Shown here piece by piece: positions 34,166 through 45,608 of a stretch of 64,000 bases of DNA (positions are counted from its first letter, which is position 1; the number at the start of each line of letters is the position of its first letter). The translations under genes were made by a program, and so were the position numbers. The stretch lies in assembly GCA_000733355.1 (NCBI GenBank), contig JNVV01000022.1:207319-271318 (forward strand), given 5' to 3'. The stretch is from Falciphora oryzae (lineage: Eukaryota > Ascomycota > Sordariomycetes > Magnaporthales > Magnaporthaceae). Below the pieces are notes generated by a model. That model saw nothing but the letters and a program-made list of their open reading frames with translations, did no database searches and was not told the origin of the DNA.

Positions 34166-36173
34166 AGCAGGAGTAGTTGATGGGGAACTACTTGTGGCTC
34201 TCTTGAAGAGCTAAAGCTCTGGAACTGTGGTGCAAGGCAGCCGGGAGCACCGGCGCCGTCGTATCTGGCATCTTACGTGCAAGCGATCGGGTTATCCTAA
34301 ACGGCCGGTCTCGGTCTCTGGTTAGAAGCAAGGAAAAAAGGAGGGGGGATAAGAAGAGCAGAGAGGAGAAACTACCCCCTGATAGGTGAAGGGTATCTGG
34401 TAGCTTACTGTCTGTCAACATGTGATAGCAGGTTGAGCGGTTTCTGGAAATCGAGAGTTGAGCGAGGACAGGAGAAAAGCCGGCAAAGCTATTGGAGGAC
34501 CCGTGAAATTTAAACGGACTCCTTAAGAGAGTGGTGCGCAGGGAATTCAAGCCAGCCCAAGCACGGAAGCTGCATGTGTTTCCTAATCCCCTTTTTGTGT
34601 TGTGAATGGAAAGTGAGGGGAGGTTCAAAAGTCCATGGTTTGGTTTCCATGGAACTATAGACTGACTTGTTCAACTTTCTATGCTCAGCCTTGGTCCTAG
34701 CTCAAGTCAACCCGGTTAGCCTCGTCGCTGGATTTCGACCAACCGGTACCGGTACGCTGAGCAACCGCTGCTCGCCTTTAAGGGGCTTCCTCCCTTGACG
34801 GTGGTTCCTTGAATGTCTTTGCCTCGGGGATTATTCTTTGCCCGGCCCCGAATGCCTCTCACAAGAAGTAACAGAACACATCAATCACAAGAGAATCCAA
34901 TACGACAGCGACTTTGGGATTTGGTTTCTCTCGAGATGTTGCTACCTCAGACCTCGACGCAGACACAATCCAGCAGTCAACTTTGTGTATGACAGTCAAG
35001 ATAATGGTGCAGTGAATTCAACTTGATTCACACTCGCCATGAACATTAGGCTCTCAAATTCAATATCCATAAATCTCGTGACTCTTGTTTGTGGTGAGCT
35101 GTTCAAGCGGGGAGAGCTGGGCCCTAAGGGCGGGGGGGTCTTGTCTAAAATTTGACACGTTCGATGTACGTTATTCACCACTACAATACCCAGAGCCGTG
35201 GCCTATGGAGCCCCTCGAATTGTATGGACGGTGAAGCAACGAGCCCGCCATGAAGGGCGAAGTTCATTGGTCACTATATGCTTGAGATTCGCTGAAAAGC
35301 CTATTCGCAAAAGTTCATCAAAAGAGGAGAAGGCTTGTCGTCGAGCAGGCCTATAAGGAACCTCTATGCGGCCCACTCGGCTCCGGGTAATTAGAGAGAG
35401 GATTTTGCGGCCTGGGGTCAATTAAAATCAGGCTCAAAAATACGAGTCTGTGGGATCGTAGACGCCACCATCGGAACGCCATAATTGGCGATAAAACCCG
35501 GCTCTGGCCCGGGTTGGCGACCAAGACGGCAGAAAGAGCCAAAAAGTCCCGACGTCGTAGCAGTTGCCTGGTCCGAGGCCCGCTTCCGCGGTCATGGGTG
35601 CCACATGGTCTGGTAAGATTGGGGGGAATCTTGAGCCGAGCTGCCCCTGATGATGCAATGTTGTGTGGTATCGGATTTTCGGAATTTTCTTCAAAGGTAT
35701 GTGTTGATTGCGCACGCCGTGGGAGTCACGAGGCATCATTGCATGGCCGCTTGGTCGCCCGCACGATGCGATGGCGAGGGCAGGCCGGCGGTGGCCTCAA
35801 TGAATGCACTGTCGACCCCGCGATGGCAGCGCGAGGTGGATCGATTCACGTCGGTTCTGCGGACCGGAGACTCTGCACTGCCTCGCTCCCCGCACTCCGC
35901 TCATTTTGCGCTTGCCAAGACGTGGAAACGCGGGTCAACCGGACGACGCAAGGTTCCGCCGGCCTTAGTGCCCCGTAGTGGTGATGCTCGTAGCAGTGAT
36001 GCTGATGATGGAGCGTTGAGATAAATAGCCGATCGACCCTCGGGTCAACGTTGATGTGTTTGTATGGCAGACCCCAACCACTAGACTTGAAAGAAGCAAG
36101 CACTCGCGCTGTTATCAACGACGACCAGCTTCCATAGCCTCCCCCGCCTCACTACCCTACTCCAATCATCGCC
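34166..36173. other. Intergenic region, ABCC 5' end and hydrolase promoter
   Basis: About 2 kb between divergent genes. The left part probably contains the missing first exon of the ABC transporter (an ATG near 34420 opens a frame with a possible donor GTAAGC). The rest shows no supportable gene. Confidence 0.45.
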
Positions 36174-37258
36174 ATGGAGTGCTACGAGCTCGACCTTGAA
36201 ACCCAGCATCCCAACACGATCAAGATTGTTGACCAGTTCAATGTCTATCGTGTGCCCTACAAGCACGTCAACACCCACCCCATCTACGCCTTCTTCGTCG
36301 TCCCCAAGGTCCTCCCCGCCGGCCCTCGGCCGCTCATGGTACGCTACCATGGAGGCGGGTGGACAGAGGGCGAAGCGGACGCATCGCTGCGGCCCTTCTT
36401 CCTCGAGATGATCCGCGACTCGGGCGCCGTGCTCATCGCGCCCGACTACCGCCTGCGGCCCGAGCACGAGATGGCCGACGGCGTCCAGGACTCGCGCGAC
36501 TTCTGGCGCTGGGTCGAGGAGGGCGGCGCCCAGGCCGCCCTGGCCTCCACCGCCACCACCGCCGGCGTGGTCCTGGACACGTCCAACCTGATCGTCGTCG
36601 GCGAGAGCGGCGGGGGCTACCACACGGCCCAGGTGGCGCTGCTCGGCATGACGTCGCTGCCCATCAAGTGCCTCATCATCCAGTACCCGGCGCTCCAGCT
36701 CGCCGAGAAGTTCCGCGAGGAATACGAGAGGAAGGAGGGGTCCTCCCGCCCGTTTTGGCCCGAGAAGGTGCCGTACTCGGTCGTCGAGGAGCACCTGGCG
36801 AAGCTAGAGCCTGGCCACGTCTGCTCGCGGGCGCCGTTCGGGTCGCGCATGAACCTGGTCGCTGCCATGATGCAGGCAGGCAAGTTTGCTGACCTCGAGG
36901 GCGACAACGCGTACCTCGACCCGTGGACCAGCCTCGAGACGGCCGGGAAGCTTCCTCCCATTTTTCTTTACCACTCAAAGGAGGATGAGGCGGTGAGTTC
37001 TTTTTCCGTTTAGTGGCCTACATGTGTAACAACATCCAAGGACAATGGTAACTGACAAAGGTCGGTGATTGCACAACCAAACAGGTTCCCTGGCAAGCTA
37101 CAGATGAGTGGGCAGCAAAGCTCAAGAAGCTGCAGCCAGATGTGCCGCTTTATTTGTCTTTCCAAACGGGCTCTCATATCTTCGATGTCAACCACACGGT
37201 AGATACACCGTGGCTGAAGGAGCCACTCGAGTTCGTGAGGAAGTACTGGCCCGCCTGA
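36174..37258 (+). CDS. Alpha/beta hydrolase, hormone-sensitive-lipase-like
   Basis: Two exons, 36174-36992 and 37085-37258, give 330 residues. The oxyanion motif HGGGW is at residues 59-63 and the nucleophile elbow GESGGG at 143-148 makes Ser145 the nucleophile. His304 in the second exon (GSHIF) completes the triad, with Asp271 (KEDEA) a likely acid. This HGGG plus GXSXG pair defines the HSL/alpha-beta hydrolase 3 family, which hydrolyses esters and related small molecules. No signal peptide is seen, so the enzyme is probably cytosolic. The donor is GTGAGT and the acceptor AACAG, joining at the end of the DEA codon set. The substrate is not predictable. Confidence 0.87.
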
Positions 37259-38322
37259 AGCTGTCAACAATCTAGCCATGATGCAAGGCATTCTAGGAGA
37301 CATAGGGCTGTTGAGCTCGAGACTTTCCTCAAGAAATATGTCGGTGAATGATAAGAGTGTTCATTGGTGTGACTTGAACCAATTGGCAATTTTTAGTTTG
37401 TGGAAACAAACTCAAGCCCACGTCTGACCCTGTTTATCAGCAATTTGCCGTTGAACTGCGTGTCACTCGCGAGATCAAAGTAACTCTTGTTGAAATATGT
37501 CCGAATTCAGATGCAAGCTGGTATCTCAACCCTAAAACCCCGCCCAAAACCCATGAAAGCCGAAAGGAATTGGCTAGAACAAAACAAGGAACCGCTGGAG
37601 AGGAGAGTCCATCAAGGGTGAAGGCGTAGAATGCAAGGAGGAAAAAAAAAAGCAAAAGGACCTCGCTAGGCTATGCAGAAAAGGGAAGGGTGGTAAAAGA
37701 AAGAAAAAGAAAAGCAAAACAGAACAACGCAGAACCAAGCAAAAGAAAACAAAACAAACGGAACAACGCAAGAAAACAACGCAGAACAATGCGGAATTGG
37801 AAAACAAAAAGGAAAACCGAAGGCAGGAAAACAAAAAGCAGGCAAAAAAGCAGGGAGAAGAAGCAGGAAAAAAGGAAAAAGCAGGCAAACGAAAAGCGAG
37901 GTGGAGAAGCAAGAAAAAAGCAGGAAAACGAGAAAGAAAAAAAGGAAAAGGAAAAGAAAAAAAGAAGAAGAAAAAAAGAAAAAATCGTGCCAAAAAGGAG
38001 AAGAGAAGGTGCCAAAAAAGGAGGAGAAAAAGAAGATGCGTGCAGAAATAACTGGAGTCACCCAGGTTGCTGGCGCTGGAAGAAGTGTGGTGATGTTCTC
38101 TGCTGCTCTCTAAACAATCTCTCGCGCTCGATGGTAGAGACGTTGAAACGCAACGGCGATCTCAGCAACAGAGGGATGGACTGGCTGAGCGGCCGAGTGC
38201 CTTCCCAGCGTTGCAATCTGGACGGCTTGGGCTCTGAGGAGAGCACGGGCGCGGCGCGCACTGCTCTCGGCGCATTTTGGTTGCCGAAGGCAGGGGCGCC
38301 CTCAATCTCGACGCCGCTCCCT
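37259..38322. other. Intergenic region with purine-rich tract
   Basis: About 1.06 kb between convergent genes. It contains a strongly purine-biased low-complexity stretch (about 37670-38040), annotated separately. The long Lys/Arg/Glu-only frames over it are artefacts of base composition. Confidence 0.6.
37670..38040 (+). repeat. Purine-rich low-complexity tract
   Basis: Almost pure A/G with a few isolated C and T for about 370 bases, such as AAAACAAAAAGG and GAAGCAGGAAAAA variants in irregular order. The pattern is degenerate rather than a clean tandem repeat. It stands out against the GC-rich surroundings. It could form triplex or unusual structures, or be expanded simple sequence. Confidence 0.85.
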
Positions 38323-38724
38323 CTAGTGGATGCACGCGCTGCCGCGCCTGGGCTTGCAGACCAGACCGTTCAGCGGGGAGCGGACCCCGAGCACGATCGC
38401 GCCCTCCTCGGTGGAGACGTCCCTCCGGGCCATGTGCGGCTCCAGGTCCTTCTTGTGCAGGCAGACGATGCCCTCCTCAGCCACGCACCCGGTGCCGACG
38501 ACCCGGACGGCCAGGTAGGGGCTCTCGCCGGGCGCGGGGTTCCGCCGCTGCAGGCACGCGATCCGCCTGGTCGGCACGCACCGGTTGCCCACGTAGCGGG
38601 CGGAGATGATCGACTCCTCCTCCTCGCCGCCGGAGCGGACGCCGAGGTCGGAAGCAGGCGCCGCCGTCGCGAGGGCTCCCGAGGCGAACAGGAGCGCGGC
38701 GCTGATGAACGAAAAGGCCTTCAT
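38323..38724 (-). CDS. Small secreted cysteine-rich protein, three CX7C modules
   Basis: 133 residues from the ATG at 38724. Upstream codons lack a signal peptide, whereas this start gives MKAFSFISAALLFASGALA, a textbook signal peptide. The mature part has six cysteines in three identical spacings: C49-C57, C80-C88 and C123-C131, each CX7C. Each is preceded by Gly (VGNRC, VGTGC, NGLVC) and two have basic or Ala/Val residues before the second Cys. Modules sit about 31 and 43 residues apart. An ARR-D site at about 99-101 could be a processing site. Three likely disulfides and secretion suggest an effector-like or antimicrobial protein, but I do not recognise a family. A TATA-like TTAAATAG lies about 130 bp upstream at 38855-38862. 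Confidence 0.7.
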   Translation of the reverse strand: MKAFSFISAALLFASGALATAAPASDLGVRSGGEEEESIISARYVGNRCVPTRRIACLQRRNPAPGESPYLAVRVVGTGCVAEEGIVCLHKKDLEPHMARRDVSTEEGAIVLGVRSPLNGLVCKPRRGSACIH

Positions 38725-38854
38725 GTTGGATGGTTTTGGGCGGAGGCGACGGAGTAGTGTGTCGGAGTGGCGAAGTGTTGAGGAGAGGATGTTGGTGGTG
38801 GAGGTGATGAGATGGATGGATGGAATGAGCGGACTCGAGGGCGCCGGAGCCCGA

Positions 38855-38862
38855 CTATTTAA
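38855..38862 (-). promoter_or_regulatory. TATA-like box of the small secreted protein gene
   Basis: TTAAATAG on the minus strand, about 130 bp upstream of the ATG at 38724. The spacing is plausible for a fungal promoter, but no other element confirms it. Confidence 0.4.
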
Positions 38863-40171
38863 GCACGCCGAGAGAAGGCGTGATGCTCGAGTTTCTCCAG
38901 GATAATTCTCCAAAACGAACCATGTCCCCGAGAATCCTCGCTAGCGTCGAGGTCCTCATTGCTATTTCCAGATCGAGCCAACGTCGAATGAAGATTCATC
39001 TATATCGGTGGTGGTTTGCCATCGCTGCTGGGTCTTGACGTCCAAGCGAGCTAGGATTTGGCATCAGACGACAGCTCCCTCGCCAAATCCAGTGCCCGTT
39101 TTGGCAACTGACGGCTCGATAAAAATATCATGTGGGGTTATGTTTGTTTCATCGCGGAGGCGGGTCGGGAATCCCTGGTTGTGGCCCGTGGCCTCCACCA
39201 AAATGGCGTCGCCAAGCAAGGTTATCAAGGTAAATTCTATAATTAGGGAGGCACGGAGGGAAGAGTCGAACCTCATGTCTTTTTCTATTAATGCACCGCA
39301 ACGATTTCGTGCATTAGAGCTCATGAAAGATTGAACTGGCTGCGCGATCACCAAAGACGTCATTGCGGCTTTTGTCAATCGATCCATGCTATTCTATGCA
39401 TGGGTGCCATTGAGGTCGAAATGTCGTGGGGTCGAGGTTGAGAGCGTGTCGAGTCAAGTGCCTTATGCGGTTATGTGACCACCCTTTTCACAACCAGAAC
39501 GGCCTTCCCAGTGAGTCTAGTGCATGTCGATGAGTTGCCTGATCAAATGATTGCCCCAAACTCACGTGTGCGGGGGTGGCAAGCCTCTTTCAAAAATGTT
39601 GAATGTCTTGACGAGAGACATAATTACTGATCAACAGGTCAAAGGTGGCTTGCTGAAAGGGACTCCTTGCTGAAAACATGATCCGTACGTAAGGGCCTGG
39701 TGGCTTCGTGGCGCTCGGCAGGCTGCAGAGCTCCCATACTGCCGGAGTGCCGACCAATCCATTACAGAGATAGCCCAAAACCGCCTGCGAGACTTTCCCA
39801 GATCTTGCCGTCCCGAGACATTCCGAGGCTCTCTCGGGCGCCACCGGGCCCCTAGTACCTGGCCGAGACGACGGGAAAAACGGAGTAGGCGGCCGGTTGC
39901 ACAGAGACACGCACAAGTCAACCGATTCCGGGTTGAATCTGGCCGCTCCGTTCTTTTGGAACTTTCCGTGACGCTCCCTGGGCCCTGTTCGAGAACTCGT
40001 CTCTTGCCGTTTCAGCCCTAAAGGAAACTGTTGAATGCCAAACGCGCAAGCATTGCCAGGCTTGAGTTGGAGTGGCCTCGGGCTTCCGCCAAGGACTAGT
40101 ACTCCGTCGGCCAAAACAGGTGACTCACCAATCACAAAAAGTTGGTGAGGAGAGCAAGAAGGAGACGGCAG

Positions 40172-40181
40172 TATTTAAATA
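40172..40181 (+). promoter_or_regulatory. TATA-like box of the receptor gene
   Basis: TATTTAAATA lies 110 bp upstream of the ATG at 40291. The element is a palindrome, so strand is set by the gene. Confidence 0.4.
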
Positions 40182-40290
40182 CCCATGGGAACTCCATGCC
40201 ATGTAGCCCAGTAGGTGGAGTGTAAAGAGCAGTTCATTTTCCACTTTCCAGCTCTACTCAAGAATTCAATAACCTAGCCTCTCCCCCAGC

Positions 40291-42108
40291 ATGCACTGTC
40301 TTCGGCCTTCCTTTGAGGGTCGGCGTTTATCACCTACTGACATGGCACAGCCGCCCGGATTCAGGGCTTGGAGCAAAAACCCGAACCCCACTACTCGGCT
40401 GCAGCAGTTCGCAAAAGCCATCATAGTGATCCTCCCTATGCTTACATTCATCTTTGTCTGCCTCAGGGTCTACAGCCGTGCAAGGACAACGCAGTTGTGG
40501 CTGGGTGTGTGCCTGCATGAGTGATTTGACGCGCCCAAACGGAAGCACCGGTTCTGCTAACAAAATTCGATTTCGCCGCTGGCTTTGACAGACGACATAT
40601 TCATCTGCGCATCTATGGTGAGTGTCTCTCTTCTAGGGTTTGCTCCTTTGATATCAAATTGCCTTCCAACTGCGTTGATAGAAAGTCAACTTGACTNNNN
40701 NNNNNNNNNNNNNNNNNNNNNNNNNNNNNNNTCCGATGACAGTGTCGAGTTACATGTGTACGCCCTGCATCGAGCCGAAACAACACAACGAAGTGGGTAA
40801 GACGCTTGCTGACTCCGAATTCAGTCGCCAAAACAACCTACATCGGCGTCCATATCCAAGATATCCCATGCATCGACTACATGGAGGCACGGCGTTGGGA
40901 CTACTTGGCCCAAGTGTTTTACCACCCCATTCTGCCTCTGGTAAAGACCTCAATGCTGCTTTTCCTTCTAAAGCTGGGCCGCCAGAAGGCCGGCATGAAG
41001 CACGCCATCCACGCCGTGAACGCTCTCAACCTGGCCGCCATGGTCGCCACAACCTTTACGGCCATGCTCCAGTGCCTGCCCATTCAGCGGTACTGGGACC
41101 CCCGCGTGAAAGGGAGTTGCATCCCGTCTATCGGTCGCTTTTACATATCAGCTGCGGCCATCTCCATCTTCACCGACGTTCTAGTTCTGGGGCTGCCATT
41201 CTGGGTTTTCCTCGACTTGCAGATGGCTCGGAAGTTGAAGATAGCTGTTCTGGCCGTTTTCTGTTTTGGCTCTTTGTAAGTTGGAAAAGCCCTAAGAAAT
41301 ATCTCAGCAAAAGCGAGAAAAAAAGGGGCACAGCGTTTTCTAACATTATACTCACAAATTCAGAGTTACCATCGTCAGCGTGGTCAGGCTCTACTATTTC
41401 TACCGGCTCTTTTCCGAAAACCCTTTCGAGGTCCAACGCCGTCTCAGAAACCCCGACCCAAGCTACAACATCGCCTTCGTCGTGTCCAACCTCGAGACGA
41501 GCTTGGCCATCATGTGCGCTTGCGTCCCCGCCCTCAGGGGGCTGGCACGCACCTGGTTCCCCGGCGGCTCGACGGCCGCCCGGCCGGCCTGTGGCGACCG
41601 CTACACCTTGACCAGCCTCACCTCCTGGTCGCCGATTCACCACGCCCTCGAGGCCGGCCGGGTCAGCCGCTCGCGCCAGCGGGTCAGCAACGCCCCGTCC
41701 CGATTTTCGCTCGGGGGAAGAGGAGGAGGAGGGACTCGCCGCTTCGGCACAGTCGGGATGTGCTGCAGATCAGAGAAGCTGGGCACGGCCGACGACAACG
41801 TTTCCATCGAAGAGGCCGGGGCTGGGCTTGACGAAGCTGGAGATGCGAGCCTGGCAGGTCACAGAGGCAGAGCTGCTGTTCCAGACGTCAACGAGCTCAA
41901 ATCGCTGGACGGGACAAACGCCATTGTCCGCCAGACGCACATCAGCGTCCGGTATGAGCGCCAGTCCAAGCCGCTCTCTGTCACCGACTCAGAACTTATG
42001 ATGGTTGAGGATGTCGTGAGGGTTCCTCCCCCTGCCAAGCTGGAGGAGCCCGAGGACAGGGGCATGCGGACGTGCATGAGCAGCGACTTTGCTACTAATT
42101 CTGATTAG
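40291..42108 (+). CDS. Pth11-like rhodopsin-domain integral membrane protein (gapped)
   Basis: Multi-exon plus-strand gene. Exon 1 runs from 40291 (or the downstream ATG at 40339) to a GTGTGT donor near 40504. A second exon at 40592-40617 encodes DDIFICASM, the first part of the family WLDD motif. A gap of 35 N (40697-40731) hides the next exon. Later exons are 40825-41275 (TYIGVHIQDIPCIDYMEARR, then LAQVFYHPILPLVKTSMLLF, then CLPIQRYWDP) and 41364-42108 (VTIVSVVRLYYFYRLF). The membrane helices and the RYWDP-like sequence are typical of the fungal rhodopsin-domain family, which includes Pth11, a receptor for surface cues in the rice-blast fungus. The C-terminal tail is cytoplasmic and Ser-rich. 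The protein is incomplete because of the gap. Confidence 0.83.
40697..40731. other. Assembly gap (35 N)
   Basis: Unresolved bases inside the receptor gene, between the exon with DDIFICASM and the exon with TYIGVHIQDIP. Confidence 0.98.
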
Positions 42109-42482
42109 ATTATAATTAGCTGGATTATTTATCTAATTTGATTTCCTATGGAGTAATGGGTTGTCTCAACACTTCTGAACTCACTGGCGTCATTTTTTAA
42201 CCTTCAGGATCTTTCATGGTGTGTTCGCCGAGATATTCCATGTCATTTGTTTGCAATTTAACCATCTTCCGGAAATTGGGTTCAAAGAGTCCTGGCGAAA
42301 AGTGATTTCCAAATTCTCTGCTTCGCACAAAAGGTTGCTTGTACCAACAAAACGTCTCAAGAAGTGGAAAGTAAAAAAAAAATGAAAAAAGCGTCAAAAT
42401 CATTGAGCAGAAAGAAAGAAAGAGGGACACAACGGAAAACCAATTCATGTGATAGTTCCCAAGCACGACCTGTGCAAACTCC
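42109..42482. other. Intergenic region between convergent genes
   Basis: 374 bp with the 3' ends of the receptor gene and the deaminase-like gene. No supportable coding frame. Confidence 0.5.
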
Positions 42483-44365
42483 TCAAATGCGAGGCCAGTT
42501 CTGCTGCCGTGGCACAAACAGAAGAACGCCGCCTCCGTCATCGTCATCCGAATCGAAATCAGTCTCATCCAGTTCAGCGTCTGGACTGCGGCTTGCAGGG
42601 CTCGGGGAAAAGTCCAGGCTGCTCCGAGTCTCTGATGACTCGGACCCAGCAGGGGAGCCAGGTCGAGACGGATTGTGAATGGTGTCCTCGTCGTAGTCGG
42701 TTTCGCTCTCTCTGCCCCAGTGAAAATACTCGGCTGGGCTTTCTTCTGGAAAAGCAACGGAAGGGGGAGGGTTAGCCAACCGGAGCTCCCCAGGTGGAGC
42801 GGGAGTGTTGGATTTAGGGGCGACTTACTAATACTCAGAGCAGCGAGGCCTGTCTCGACATCGCGAGTTCGAGCGAGGTTCCTTCGGGTCAGCTTTGTGA
42901 TGCCTGTGGTGGAGTCGGGGTGACTGGCTGGGCCACGCCGCTCCCGAATATGCTTTACCGTGGCCCGGCGCACTTCCTCAGTCATTTTCTGAAGAACCGC
43001 GCGTTGGTCGCTGAATCCGGCGTCAAGTGTACCCGCCGGAAGGGCTGGTGGGCTCCAATTGAGCCAGATGTTCTCGTGTGACTCGGGCTCGACGCAGCGT
43101 GCGGGGTGAGACTTGAGGTATAGCTTGCAGCAATAGCAGGCTGGCTTGCTGCAGCCAATGACCGGCAAGTCCAATGCGAACTTCTTCTGTCTTCCGGAAG
43201 CGTTGAAGAGTTCGTGGAGTTGGATCTCGGCGTGCACTTGGGGCTTGAAATTGTCGTTTTGGTACTCCTTCATCATGCCGTCTTTGATCCCCAACATTCT
43301 GTCGAGCTCCATGAGCGCCCCAGTCGTTTCCTCGTCCGTCACCGCCATTCGGTTTAGGATCGAAGGAAGGTTTGTCTTGTCGTCCGGCCTTGGGGGAGGC
43401 ACTGGCTCTACGATGGGGGCCTGGTAGACAAAATAGCTGCTGTCCAACACCTGCTCGAAGCACTGAGCACTTTCCACGAGCCGCTTCGGCGCGCGCACAT
43501 GGTGGGCGAGTCTCCCGATGTAGTGGTGCGCCGCGGCAAAGGGATTGTTGTTGAAGTTTTTATCCGACACGGCCCCGGAGCTGAAGCGGGTCTGTCGGCC
43601 CTTGCCCTTGAGGTCGTCCATTTTCTCAGACCGCCTGTGCTCAAAAGCCAGTGAGCAGACTTCGCTATTGTCGCCGTGCAGAAACTGGTTGAGCCAGCTG
43701 GCTAGTTCAGCGTCTAAAGTTTTGTTGCAGCGTTAGCACGAGTGGTTGTTTAAGGGCTCTGAGCCTAACGATCGGAACGTGGGGTCAAGGTGAAACTTGC
43801 CAGACTCTTGAGAAAGGAAGCTTGTGCACCCGTTGATGTATCGACGGAGCAGTCTGGCTTCCTCCTTGATTCTGACTCTCGCGTGATCGAAACAGTGCCG
43901 TGTTAAGTTGGCGACGAACTCGTTCCTGGCACTCAGGTCTTGGGCGTTGGCAGGCCGGATGCTCTCCCTAATTATGGCAAGGGTTGATCCAAGAAAGGTC
44001 TGGATCTTGGCAGAGCCCTTGTTGAGTGCGTACCAGAAGACGTAATACTCTCGGGACTCTTCAATGGCTATGGCCGTAACCGTCCTTCCGCCCTTCTCAA
44101 AGTCGCATACATAGGACAGATCGTCCAAGAACGTCTTGCGTATGAACTCGTCGGAACCTTCCTCGACAGAAGCTGGGCTGTGTATGCCTCTGGTCTTGCC
44201 GAGGGTGTGAAGCAGGATCAGGGGCTCGAAGAAGCGGTGCAGCACCCTCCCGTATGGGTCGAATCTCGGTCCCCTGTCCAGTGAGGTGGGTGATGTCTGC
44301 ATGCGGGCTAAGCCCGAGGGGTTGCTCGCGGCCTTGGGTGGTTTTTTGGTCTTGGATGCAGCCAT
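42483..44365 (-). CDS. Fungal OTT_1508-type nucleic-acid deaminase-fold protein
   Basis: Minus-strand gene from ATG 44365. Exon 1 encodes a helical N-terminal region (FFEPLILLHTLGKTRGIHSP, then RRYINGCTSFLSQESG). The next junction, near 43717-43800, could not be resolved: a good branch site GCTAAC and a TTTAG acceptor are visible but no donor keeps the frame cleanly. The next exon has PFAAAHHYIGRLAHHV, then the deaminase core: HAEIQLHELF at about 43205-43234 (the zinc-binding His and catalytic Glu) and GCSKPACYCC at about 43125-43153 (the paired cysteines). Intron 42828-42746 (GTAAGT..CCAG) joins to an acidic tail ending QQNWPRI. This HAE plus CxxC pattern matches the OTT_1508 branch of the deaminase superfamily, which is expanded in fungi. 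The substrate is unknown. Confidence 0.75.
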
Positions 44366-45608
44366 TGTTGGTTGGGGGTTGGTGGGTACAGTCTGGTGTA
44401 GTGCGATGCGCGTGAAGGATGCTTGGATAAAGGGGGTGAAAGCTCTGGAGAGAGGGAAACGAATTTTGACTGATCAATTGATAGGGAAAATAATGGCAAT
44501 GGCGGTCTCACAAGAGAGGTTGGACGGCGGCTTGTGGAGAGTCGAGGTCATAGGAAAAAGCGGTGGCCATCTAGTGCCTTTTTGTGGACGTTGGAAGGCG
44601 CATTGTCATTGCGCAGCCAGCCAGGCCGTGAGGCCTTGCCTGGCCTCAAAAGCGTCCTCATCTGAGAGTTGACGCACAATCACAAACGCGCGGGTGCGCG
44701 CCTGCATGAAGGCCTCTTGAGCTCTTTGGCCGGAAAGGAGGCTGCGCGGGGCCCATTCGACCGGCCTTGGGGTTACGCATTGCTCAGATGCGTGGCTGTC
44801 CGACGCCCAGGGCCTCATTTTTCGAGGCCCCGGGTGCCTGAGCCTGCCAACCGGGCGAAAAGAATTGGAGTCGGCCATGTCTGCCCAGCCAAGGTTGACT
44901 GCAGCTGGAGCTGTGGCAGGCCCACCAGATGATGCAGCAGGCCCACCACTGCCATTTGGCACGTCTGCGTGCTGCACCCACGCCCAATCGTCGTCTCGGG
45001 TCGCACACAGTGCAGCCTGCCCAGCGTTTGACGCGATCAACTTTGCGCCTCAAGCTCGGCTTCACGAATTGGCACAGTGCATACACCTGACCTCGCGACT
45101 GTGTCGACATAACTTCACTCCCTCGCGACGGCCACGCGCCCACTGCGCAACGTACAAGCCTCCTTGCCAGAAGCTTCTGTCCAGAGGCCGTGGAGACACG
45201 GGGAGGCCCACCGGCTCCCAGGCAGCCGTGCGGACCACCAGCAAGCTCCCAAGCATCGGCCACCGCCCGCGGCAGGCACCCTATTTGCCTTGGCCGCTGT
45301 CAGTGAGGCCCTCAGGACCTTGTTCGTTTCTACAGGCATAAAAGACGGCGTTGAAATCTATCATCGTGGAAAGGTCATGGCGCTTCTTCTCTCAGGGCAT
45401 ATTATCTGACGAGTCCTATTCATCTTCACGCGTGCGTTGGTGTGCTCGATTGGACAATATCAAGTCGGAAAATCACTCGTGCCTCGTGCGATCAATACTT
45501 CCATATCCATCCCATCCTTCCGTTCTATCGCTTCCGCGCAGAAGCCTCCGGGGCATCCATCTATACGCCGTCCCCACCACAATCGCCTCAACACCATCGT
45601 CCTCGGCC
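44366..45608. other. Divergent promoter region
   Basis: About 1.24 kb between the deaminase-like gene (-) and the zinc-finger gene (+). Overlapping frames on both strands carry no family features. Confidence 0.5.

Larger units (their letters stand above)
38725..40290. other. Divergent promoter region
   Basis: About 1.57 kb between the small secreted protein (-) and the receptor gene (+). A TATA-like site is at 38855-38862 for the left gene and another at 40172-40181 for the right gene. Open frames up to 181 codons are unsupported by any motif. Confidence 0.5.

Noticed and set aside
35514..35978. 154-codon plus-strand frame between the ABC and hydrolase genes
   Set aside because: No recognisable motif and start codon context; frames on the other strand overlap.
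37690..38757. 355-codon frame and several Lys/Arg-rich frames on both strands
   Set aside because: They lie on the purine-rich low-complexity tract; their composition simply reflects the bases and they overlap on both strands.
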